Positions 7,036 to 13,282 of a stretch of 13,282 nucleotides of DNA are shown one piece after another. Both the position numbers and the translations under genes were made by a program. Numbering within the stretch: the stretch's first letter is position 1; each line of letters starts with the position of its first letter. Origin of the DNA: Rhodospirillaceae bacterium (GTDB lineage Bacteria; Pseudomonadota; Alphaproteobacteria; Thalassobaculales; Thalassobaculaceae); NCBI GenBank assembly GCA_002701455.1, contig NZVJ01000003.1, positions 1 through 13,282 on the forward strand. The letters are read 5' to 3'. The notes beneath the pieces were generated by a model. The model saw nothing but the letters and a program-made list of their open reading frames with translations, made no database searches and was not told where the DNA came from.

Positions 7036-8166
7036 ATGACAAGAATTTTGTACGGACTTTCTGGTGAAGGTTCAGGCCATAGTTCTCGCTCAAAACAAAT
7101 GGCCAGGCATTTGGAAAGTTTGGGTCATGAAGTTTGGTTAGCCAGCTATGACCGTGGCTATCGAAACCTAAAAGATGAATTCAATGTTTTTGAGATTGAA
7201 GGACTGGCGATCGCGAGTGCTGACAATAAAGTTTCAAATATTAAGACGGTTACCAAAAATGTTAAACGTCTTAAGAAAGGTTGGCTTAGACTTCGCGCCT
7301 TAAGGAATGAGATGTTCAAAATCTTTGAGCCAGAAGTGGTGATTACAGATTTTGAACCAATGACAGCCTATCTGGCTCACCACTACGATATCCCATTAAT
7401 GACGATCGACAATCAACATCGTATGCGTTATATGACTTACGAATGTCCACCGGGACATCAGTTTGATCAGAAGATGACCAAATCAATTATTCGAGCGATG
7501 GTTCCGCGGCCGGATCTATCGCTGGTAACGACTTTCTATGAAGGCCAGGTTACGAATGACAGAACGTTACTCTTTCCACCGATTCTTCGTGATGAAGTGA
7601 TCGCCATGCAACCAAGTGATGAAGGACATATCCTTGTCTACCTCACCAGCGGATACGATACATTACTTAGCCAGCTAAAGAAATTCACGCATGAAAGATT
7701 CATTGTTTACGGTTATGACCGTCGTGATCAAGACGCTAATTTAACCTTCAAGTTACCGAGCAAACAGGGATTTCTGGATGATCTGGCTAGCAGTCAAGCA
7801 GTGATTGCAACGGCTGGCTTTACCCTGATTAGTGAGGCACTCTATTTGAAAAAACCTTACTTGGCGATGCCAATGGAAGGGCAGTATGAACAGCAACTGA
7901 ATGGTTTTTGGCTGGAACAGCTTGGCTTGGGGCGCAACGCTCCAGAAATCAATGAGGATGTCATTGGAGCATTTCTTTACAGGCTTCCTGAATTCAATTG
8001 TGTACTCGAATCACATGAGTCTAAGGGGAACATGAAGATTCAAGCGAAGCTGGATGAATTGATGCAAAACAATGGTCAACAGTTAAAAGAGTTCCATAAC
8101 CGTCGTAAACGTAAGAAGTGGGCTGGGGAAATTGAAGAGCCAGTCGTCGATTCTGAAGTCACTTAA
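7036..8166 (+). CDS. MJ1255/VC2487-like glycosyltransferase
   Basis: A 376-residue, GT-B-type glycosyltransferase related to MurG/GT28 and most like the MJ1255/VC2487 group. The Gly-rich loop YGLSGEGSGHSSRS (residues ~6-19) is the usual N-terminal signature. DFEP (105-108) and DNQH (125-128) follow. The C-terminal half has the donor-binding signature ATAGFTLISEAL (258-269), then PMEGQYEQQLN (~279-289), in which the Glu and Gln typically contact the sugar nucleotide. There is no signal peptide or membrane helix, so it acts in the cytoplasm. The acceptor and sugar are unknown; members are often found with envelope or glycolipid genes. The last codons are charged and Lys/Arg-rich. Its TAA overlaps the stop of the opposing DUF1501 gene. 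It is the only gene here with a strong consensus ribosome-binding site at five-base spacing. Confidence 0.9.
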   Translation: MTRILYGLSGEGSGHSSRSKQMARHLESLGHEVWLASYDRGYRNLKDEFNVFEIEGLAIASADNKVSNIKTVTKNVKRLKKGWLRLRALRNEMFKIFEPEVVITDFEPMTAYLAHHYDIPLMTIDNQHRMRYMTYECPPGHQFDQKMTKSIIRAMVPRPDLSLVTTFYEGQVTNDRTLLFPPILRDEVIAMQPSDEGHILVYLTSGYDTLLSQLKKFTHERFIVYGYDRRDQDANLTFKLPSKQGFLDDLASSQAVIATAGFTLISEALYLKKPYLAMPMEGQYEQQLNGFWLEQLGLGRNAPEINEDVIGAFLYRLPEFNCVLESHESKGNMKIQAKLDELMQNNGQQLKEFHNRRKRKKWAGEIEEPVVDSEVT

Positions 8167-9617
8167 CGAATAATGTTGCTGACAACTTCGCCATGTACAT
8201 CGGTTAAGCGGAATCTTCGTCCCTGATATTTATAAGTTAAACGTTCGTGGTCAATTCCTAATAGATGCAGAATGGTGGCATGGAAGTCATGTACATGCAC
8301 GCCGTTGTTGGCAATATTGTACCCCAGCGGATCCGTTTCTCCGTGAGTTACTCCACCTTTGATACCACCGCCGGCCATCCAAAGCGAGAAGCATCTCGGA
8401 TGATGATCACGGCCAAAGTTCTCCCCATTGAGTTTTCCCTGACAGTAATTTGTACGACCAAATTCACCACCCCAAATAATTAGTGTGTCATCTAATAAGC
8501 CACGTTGCTTTAGGTCGGTCACCAAGGCAGCCGATGCCTGATCGGTTTCTTTTGCCTGATTACGCAGGCCTCCTACCAAGCCACCGTGCTGATCCCAGCC
8601 GGGGTGGTAAAGTTGAATGAAGCGAACTCCGCGTTCCGCTAAACGCCGAGCAAGTAAACAGTTCGCTGAATAGGAACCGGGGTTCTTGGCGGCTTCCCCA
8701 TAGAGTTTGAAGGTGTGTTCAGGTTCGTCGGCTGTGTTTGTTACTTCAGGAATCGATTGTTGCATACGAAATGCCAGTTCATATTGGGCAATACGTGATT
8801 CCAGATCCGGATGACTCTGTTTTTGTAACTTAAGTTCGTGCAGGTCTTTGAGTCGATCAAGCATTTGCCGACGGGCCTCAGCACTAAGGCCCTGTGGGTT
8901 ACTGAGGTATAGCACCGGGTCCTGTCCCGAACGGAATCGTGTACCTTGAAAACGCGATGGCAGAAAGCCACTTCCCCACAATCGTGTAAGCAGAGGCTGC
9001 CCTCCTTTGTTCTTCGTAACTAGAACGACGAAGGCTGGTAAGTCATCGTTTTCAGTCCCGAGTCCATAATCGAGCCATGCTCCCATACTTGGCCGCCCGG
9101 GAAACTGCGAACCTGTTTGCATGTGCGTGACTGCCGGACCATGATTGATTGCCTCTGTATGCATACTACGGACGATGCAGATGTCATCAGCAATGTTGGC
9201 GATATTGGGAAGAACTTCACTAATCCACTGTCCGCTCTCACCAGATTGGGAGTATTTGAACGGAGATTTGACCATGGGCAAACTAGCCTGATTACCGGAC
9301 ATAGCAGTTAGACGCTGCCCTTTTCTGATTTCATCCGGCAGTTGTTGGCCATGGACCTTTTCGAGTTCCGGGCGGTAATCGAACAAGTCTAGTTGTGATG
9401 GACCACCACTTTGGAATAGGTAAATAACTCGTTTGGCTTTGGGTTGATGATGTACTTCCTTTAAGATGCCATCCCGCGCGTGGAGCATCCGTGCACATTC
9501 CATTTGAGTTAACGCAATACTACCTAGTCCCATGCCAAAGCTTTGCAGTACCTTTCTGCGGGAAAGGCCAAAGGGGCTGTCATAACCGGTGCATTGTTGA
9601 GATGTGGTTGCGTTCAT
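8163..9617 (-). CDS. DUF1501 protein, Tat-exported, partner of the cytochrome gene
   Basis: A 484-residue DUF1501 protein. The twin-arginine motif S-R-R-K-V-L lies at residues 19-24, followed by a hydrophobic stretch (GMGLGSIALTQ), so it is expected to be exported folded. Conserved motifs in order: FQSGGPSQLDLFD (68-80), SMHTEAINHG (151-160), HPGWDQHGG (338-346), GGEFGRT (383-389), GRDHHP (402-407) and HDFHATILHLLG (443-454). It is the longer, canonical type normally found next to PSD1-type cytochromes, and here it follows one by 18 bases in the same direction, so the two are almost certainly co-transcribed. No Shine-Dalgarno sequence is visible in that spacer, suggesting coupled or leaderless-type initiation. 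It shares motifs but little overall sequence with the DUF1501 protein at 4736-6127. The exact activity is unknown. Confidence 0.95.
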   Translation of the reverse strand: MNATTSQQCTGYDSPFGLSRRKVLQSFGMGLGSIALTQMECARMLHARDGILKEVHHQPKAKRVIYLFQSGGPSQLDLFDYRPELEKVHGQQLPDEIRKGQRLTAMSGNQASLPMVKSPFKYSQSGESGQWISEVLPNIANIADDICIVRSMHTEAINHGPAVTHMQTGSQFPGRPSMGAWLDYGLGTENDDLPAFVVLVTKNKGGQPLLTRLWGSGFLPSRFQGTRFRSGQDPVLYLSNPQGLSAEARRQMLDRLKDLHELKLQKQSHPDLESRIAQYELAFRMQQSIPEVTNTADEPEHTFKLYGEAAKNPGSYSANCLLARRLAERGVRFIQLYHPGWDQHGGLVGGLRNQAKETDQASAALVTDLKQRGLLDDTLIIWGGEFGRTNYCQGKLNGENFGRDHHPRCFSLWMAGGGIKGGVTHGETDPLGYNIANNGVHVHDFHATILHLLGIDHERLTYKYQGRRFRLTDVHGEVVSNIIR

Positions 9618-9635
9618 AGGTTTGTCAGAGGTTGG

Positions 9636-12600
9636 TTATTGTCGGACGACACATTCGTCATAGTTCAGTAATAGGTTGATGACCATCCCCATAGCTGCGA
9701 CTTGGTCTGCAGGAAGGTTCATGTCACGTGGAGCATCGCCGGTACTGAGAAATTTATTTGCCTCATCCGGGTACTTCTTGAAGTAGGCAAGTTGTTGCTG
9801 AAATGAAATTGAAATGACGGCTAATTCCGCATCCTCTGCAACTCGGCTGGTGAGTTGCTCAAACGCTTTGGCCATAGCTGCCTGATGGTCATTTCCAAAC
9901 GCTTTTACCAGATTTTCACCCATCTTACGAGCCGCTTCAACATATTGCGGATCGTTTAATAATACGATTGCGTGCAGTGGATTAGATGTCCTTTCCCGTG
10001 CTACCGAACAGACTTCTCGTTTAGCAGCATCCAGTGTCATCATGACGGGGGCAGGAGCAGTTCGCCGCCAGTAGGTATAAAGACTACGTCGGTATAGTTG
10101 TTCACCCTTACCACGTGCAACCGGCTTGAATGACTCGGCCACCTCATAAGGTTTAACCGAGGGACCTCCCTGCTTATCTACCAGCAGGCCGCTTACCAGA
10201 AGCGCGTTATCACGAAGCATTTCAGCAGGTAATTGATAACGATTGGCATGGGTTAACAAGTCATTTTCCGGATCCGTGACCAGTTCATCTGCTGACGCTT
10301 GAGAAGATTGCCTGTAGGTGGAAGAACTGGCGATTAGTTTGATCAGTGCTTTGGTATCCCAGCCGCTTTCAACAAAGGAGGTTGAAAGCCAGTCGAGTAA
10401 TTTCGGATGAGTTGGGATCGCACCCTGACTACCAAAATCTTCCGGCGTTTTTACCAACCCCTTGCCGAGCATCATTTGCCAGATTCGATTTACGTAAACG
10501 CGAGCCGTCAACGGGTTCTGAGGACTGGTGACCCAGTGGGCAAGTGTAAGTCGATTCCCATTCTCACTGGAATCTCCAAAGATGGATGGTGTCGCGGTCG
10601 CGACCGATTCTGTTGGTTGATCGTAGGCACCACGGTTTAGCAGAAATGTTTTACGGCGTGTTTTCATTTCTTCCATGACCATGATTTCCTGAGCTCCATC
10701 GAGGAGCTTGCTTCGCTGCTCACGTGCGGACTTTAAGGTGGCCAATTGGTTTCCATATGCTTCATCAAACAGATCGAGATAGTATTGCTTGAGTTCGTGT
10801 TTTTGCTCGGCATTCAGCTCGGTCGCCCGAGTGGCGAGCGTATTTGGTAGAGTCTCCTCGTCAAAGACGTGCTGCAATTCGAGTGCACTTAATTGGCGGT
10901 TGAAGACCTTGAATTCATCAATAAGCCCTTGTTTGAATCCCTTATCCCGAAATCGTTGCCCGATAGCAATATTATCTCCACCGCTACCGGTGATGTTTTT
11001 ATATAAATTGTCTTTGATAATTTCAGTGTCTGCCGGTGTGCCATTAAGATAGATCTTTAAACCATTGGCCTCACTTGAACCATCATAGACCATGGAGAGG
11101 TGGTGCCATTGTTGGGGAGCAAGTGTTTTTCTAGTGCGTACCCGGATTGAATTACCGGGCCAAAAGTGAATGAGTGACACACTGATATGTCCCTCCTCAA
11201 TCAGCATCTGATATCCCCGGCTGGCTGAGTCGGTCCAGGCTCGGGACCGATGAAACACAACAGCACGTTCTTTAATGTCAGGTGTGTTAAACCACAATGA
11301 GACGGTGAATGGTGTATTACGTGAGTAATTCCCCACCGATAATCCAACCGCATCATCCCCGGTTAATTCAATGCCCTTGCCGACCTTTCCTTCGACACTT
11401 TTATTTGCACCAGTCTTAGCATCTTCAAATGTGAGTTCCTGATCGAGACCAATGATTTCCGAAGTTACTTCGCGCTTTTCTAGCCATCTTTCAAAATCCG
11501 GATTTGCAGCGTTAGCTAACTTATGGAGCTTGGTAACTTCCTTTGCAATTGTTTGTTCCGCAACGTCAATCTGTTTCTTTTGTTCGTCACTGAGAATACG
11601 GAGAGTTGGTGTTGGTGTGGATGTGGTGAAGTAAGAGTAGAGACCTGCTTCGTCAATGTTGTTGAAATACGCAAATAGCTGATAGTATTCCTTTTGCGTA
11701 AAGGGATCGTACTTATGGTCATGGCAACGACAACACTCCAGTGTTAGCCCAAGGAAAGCAGTTCCGAAAGTGTGCGTGCGATCAGCGACATATTCTGTCC
11801 TAAATTCTTCGGGAACCGAACCCCCTTCCACCTTTTGCGAATGCAGACGGTTAAAGGTTGTAGCGATTCGCTGAGAATCCGTCGCATTCTCGAGCAAGTC
11901 TCCAGCTAGTTGTTCGGTTACGAATTGGTTATATGCCAGGTTTTGATTGAAGGAATTGATTACCCAGTCACGATACGGCCATACGTAACGATCACGGTCT
12001 ACCTGATACCCAAAGGTGTCTGAATATCTGGCCACATCCAGCCAGGTGGAAGCCATCCGTTCGCCATAATGTTTGTCTGCCAAAAGTTCATCAACAATTT
12101 TATTGTAAACGTCGAGTGATGGATTGTTTGAATATCGTTTGACTTGATCCTGGGAAGGAGGCAATCCCGTGATATCGAAAGCGAGTCGTCGTATGAGTGT
12201 CGTTGGGGTGGCTTGCTTAGCTGGAGTTAAGCCGGCCTCCTCAATTCTTCTGAGGATGAACTGATCAATTTCATTCGTACTCCATGCTTTGTTTTTAGTT
12301 TTAGGAGGAGTTTGGTTTTTGGGCGTTTCAAACGACCAATGGTTCTCCCATTGAGCTCCCTGTTCAACCCAAAGAGTGAGTAATTCGATTTCCTCATCCG
12401 TTAACTCCAACTTGGAGTCGGCTGGAGGCATTTTGAAATCTGGATTGTCGGAGTGGATCCGTTTGATCAACTCACTTTTATTCGCTCGCCCGGCCCAGAT
12501 GACATGGTTGCCCTCGAAAGTGATTGCGGCGAGTGCTTCTTCTTTGAGGTCAAGACGTAAATCTGCCTGTCGATTATTGGCATCTGGACCATGGCAGTTG

Positions 12601-12719
12601 AAGCAACGATCAGAAAGGATTGGCTTGATGTCCCGAATGAAGTCAACAGGTTGTTTCTTTGCAGCACTGACGTGTGTTGCAAAGATCAAAATGGAGAATA
12701 GTACAGTTACAAATCTCAT
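9636..12719 (-). CDS. Planctomycete-type cytochrome c / PSD1 protein with LamG insert
   Basis: A 1027-residue exported multidomain protein. ATG 12719 is chosen over an in-frame ATG at 12827 because a signal peptide (FVTVLFSILIFATHVSA) follows it; the extra 36 residues are basic and unlike a leader. Domains in order: PSCyt1 haem domain with CFNCH at 39-43 and a KMPP methionine (~97); PSCyt2/DUF1549 (~149-354), with CCRCHDHKYDP at 329-339; a LamG-like concanavalin domain (~450-620: FTVSLWF, WHHLSMVYDG, LIDEFKVFNR); and PSD1/DUF1553 (~720-1005: NRLTLAHWVTSPQNPLTARV, THPKLLDWL, SSTYRQSS). The CxxCH site implies covalent haem c in the periplasm, so electron transfer is likely, but the partner and substrate are not established. 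It heads a two-gene unit with the DUF1501 gene. A possible -10 (TAGAAT on the minus strand, plus 12766-12771) lies about 47 bases upstream; its -35 is poor. Confidence 0.95.
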   Translation of the reverse strand: MRFVTVLFSILIFATHVSAAKKQPVDFIRDIKPILSDRCFNCHGPDANNRQADLRLDLKEEALAAITFEGNHVIWAGRANKSELIKRIHSDNPDFKMPPADSKLELTDEEIELLTLWVEQGAQWENHWSFETPKNQTPPKTKNKAWSTNEIDQFILRRIEEAGLTPAKQATPTTLIRRLAFDITGLPPSQDQVKRYSNNPSLDVYNKIVDELLADKHYGERMASTWLDVARYSDTFGYQVDRDRYVWPYRDWVINSFNQNLAYNQFVTEQLAGDLLENATDSQRIATTFNRLHSQKVEGGSVPEEFRTEYVADRTHTFGTAFLGLTLECCRCHDHKYDPFTQKEYYQLFAYFNNIDEAGLYSYFTTSTPTPTLRILSDEQKKQIDVAEQTIAKEVTKLHKLANAANPDFERWLEKREVTSEIIGLDQELTFEDAKTGANKSVEGKVGKGIELTGDDAVGLSVGNYSRNTPFTVSLWFNTPDIKERAVVFHRSRAWTDSASRGYQMLIEEGHISVSLIHFWPGNSIRVRTRKTLAPQQWHHLSMVYDGSSEANGLKIYLNGTPADTEIIKDNLYKNITGSGGDNIAIGQRFRDKGFKQGLIDEFKVFNRQLSALELQHVFDEETLPNTLATRATELNAEQKHELKQYYLDLFDEAYGNQLATLKSAREQRSKLLDGAQEIMVMEEMKTRRKTFLLNRGAYDQPTESVATATPSIFGDSSENGNRLTLAHWVTSPQNPLTARVYVNRIWQMMLGKGLVKTPEDFGSQGAIPTHPKLLDWLSTSFVESGWDTKALIKLIASSSTYRQSSQASADELVTDPENDLLTHANRYQLPAEMLRDNALLVSGLLVDKQGGPSVKPYEVAESFKPVARGKGEQLYRRSLYTYWRRTAPAPVMMTLDAAKREVCSVARERTSNPLHAIVLLNDPQYVEAARKMGENLVKAFGNDHQAAMAKAFEQLTSRVAEDAELAVISISFQQQLAYFKKYPDEANKFLSTGDAPRDMNLPADQVAAMGMVINLLLNYDECVVRQ

Positions 12720-12837
12720 GGATCGGCTTATAAGTAAATTAATAACGGCCTGATGGTGAACTCTTATTCTACGATAACTGGAAGTTAGACATAACAGCGA
12801 TATTCGCCGTCTTGGAGGGGAAGTCATTGCGCATAAA

Positions 12838-12869
12838 AAAACCCGTTACAGAGAAGTGTAACGGGTTTT
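12838..12869 (-). terminator. Intrinsic terminator of rpsB, possibly bidirectional
   Basis: A perfect 13-bp stem (12838-12850 with 12857-12869) encloses a six-base loop. On the minus strand it is followed by a run of T (the A-run at 12835-12841 on the plus strand), giving a classic intrinsic terminator 49 bases after the rpsB stop. T-rich sequence also flanks the other side (TTTTCTTTT from 12866), so it could stop plus-strand transcripts too. It separates rpsB from the cytochrome gene, which must then have its own promoter. Confidence 0.9.
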
Positions 12870-12910
12870 CTTTTATCAAAGCTGAAGGGTTCATTAACCT
12901 TCACCCTCAG

Positions 12911-13045
12911 CAGGTGCTTATTCAGCAGCTTCTTCTTCAGCAGGTGCTTCTTCGGCAGGTGCTTCTTCAGCAGGTGCTTCTTCAGCAGGTGCTTCTTCAG
13001 CAGGTGCTTCTTCGACAGGTGCTTCTTCAACAGGTGCTTCTTCAG
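12911..13045 (-). repeat. Nine 15-base tandem units in the rpsB 3' end
   Basis: Nine head-to-tail 15-base units lie in register (plus-strand unit CAGGTGCTTCTTCAG). The seven from 12941 to 13045 are nearly identical and code for (A/V)EEAP. The unit at 12926-12940 differs at two positions. The unit at 12911-12925 differs from the consensus by one base, and that base turns a Glu codon into the rpsB stop. Replication slippage would produce this pattern. It is coding sequence, not a CRISPR: there are no spacers. Confidence 0.9.
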
Positions 13046-13282
13046 CATTTGCGTCTATAGCATGAGTATTAGATTCGTCTTGTTCTTTACCAGAGTTTCT
13101 TTCTTCTAATCCTTCTTGAATAGCAATGCCTATATGTTCTAAAATCTTTGATATTGACTTTGAAGCATCATCATTTGCAGGAATAACATAGTCTATCCCT
13201 CTAGGATCAGAATTTGTATCAACCATAGCAAAGATTGGGATATTAAGTTTTTGAGCTTCTTTAACAGCAATTTTTTCTCTTA
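12918..13282 (-). CDS. rpsB: Ribosomal protein S2, C-terminal part only
   Basis: The visible 120 residues are the C-terminal part of small-subunit protein S2; the 5' part lies beyond the window. The diagnostic core is [10 protein letters not shown]...[16 protein letters not shown], the S2 signature near the end of the globular domain. A helix ([16 protein letters not shown]) and a charged linker follow. The last ~45 residues are an Ala/Glu/Pro tail made of seven (A/V)EEAP units plus a degenerate one, ending AEEEAAE. Acidic low-complexity tails on S2 occur in several bacterial groups. Codons include AGA, GGG and ATA within a few residues, unlike the neighbouring genes, and the unrepeated part (13046-13282) is about 32% GC. 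No tsf follows, which is the usual partner. The gene ends in a strong terminator. Confidence 0.97.
   Translation of the reverse strand, partial: REKIAVKEAQKLNIPIFAMVDTNSDPRGIDYVIPANDDASKSISKILEHIGIAIQEGLEERNSGKEQDESNTHAIDANAEEAPVEEAPVEEAPAEEAPAEEAPAEEAPAEEAPAEEEAAE

Noticed and set aside
12376..12753. 125-codon plus-strand frame opposite the cytochrome gene
   Set aside because: It lies wholly or mostly antisense to strongly supported domains, with no family resemblance and low-complexity Ser/Leu content.
12717..12827. Longer N-terminus for the cytochrome gene from ATG 12827
   Set aside because: The extra 36 residues are basic and would bury the signal peptide that begins at ATG 12719.
12911..13045. 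CRISPR-like array
   Set aside because: Units are contiguous without spacers, in coding register every 15 bases.
12812..13060. Open frames on both strands rich in LLQQV or KKHLL over the rpsB tail
   Set aside because: They are other-frame readings of the 15-base repeat inside rpsB.
1..13282. A new defence or mobile system
   Set aside because: No nuclease, helicase, methylase, integrase, transposase or toxin-antitoxin pair was found; the genes are envelope and metabolic families.

Overview
The window looks like a chromosomal segment of a bacterium of the PVC type (marine planctomycete or Lentisphaerota/Verrucomicrobiota). The grounds are a planctomycete-type cytochrome c protein (PSCyt1/DUF1549/DUF1553), two Tat-exported DUF1501 proteins, a DUF1080 domain and many predicted exported proteins. 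This is inferred from families, not from a marker tree. Some Bacteroidota carry the same families, and the ribosomal protein S2 fragment at the right edge does not settle the phylum. Most of the window has intermediate GC (about half in a sampled stretch), whereas the unrepeated S2 segment is about 32% GC.

Layout. Bases 1-6127 read rightward. They hold the 3' part of a TlpA/thioredoxin-like protein, a secreted fusion of a DUF1080 domain with a PhoD-like phosphatase/phosphodiesterase, an unrecognised exported protein whose reading frame is cut by one in-frame TGA (2636-4651), and a first DUF1501 protein. A leftward secreted alpha/beta-hydrolase esterase (6137-6931) follows, converging on the DUF1501 gene with a 9-base gap. 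It diverges from a rightward MJ1255/VC2487-like glycosyltransferase (7036-8166). That gene converges on a leftward two-gene unit, PSD1-type cytochrome then DUF1501 (12719 down to 8163), and the two opposing stop codons overlap in one TTAA. At the right edge, also leftward, lies the 3' end of rpsB with a 15-base tandem repeat at its end and a strong hairpin terminator.

How the parts may work together. Seven of the nine or ten products look exported or periplasmic. The cytochrome-DUF1501 pair recurs in PVC genomes, where it is linked by inference to use of complex, often sulfated, organic matter; its biochemistry is not established. The DUF1080-PhoD fusion, the esterase and the TlpA protein fit the same envelope or polymer-processing theme, but no polysaccharide lyase, sulfatase or TonB-type transporter is visible. 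The glycosyltransferase is the only clearly cytoplasmic enzyme besides ribosomal protein S2.

No tRNA, rRNA, CRISPR array, insertion sequence or integrase was seen. No gene-free stretch exceeds 300 bases; the longest, 12720-12917, holds the rpsB terminator and the leader of the cytochrome gene. The most notable signals are the single in-frame TGA (the only TGA among the gene ends seen here), the rpsB stop codon lying inside a repeat unit, and the composition break at rpsB.
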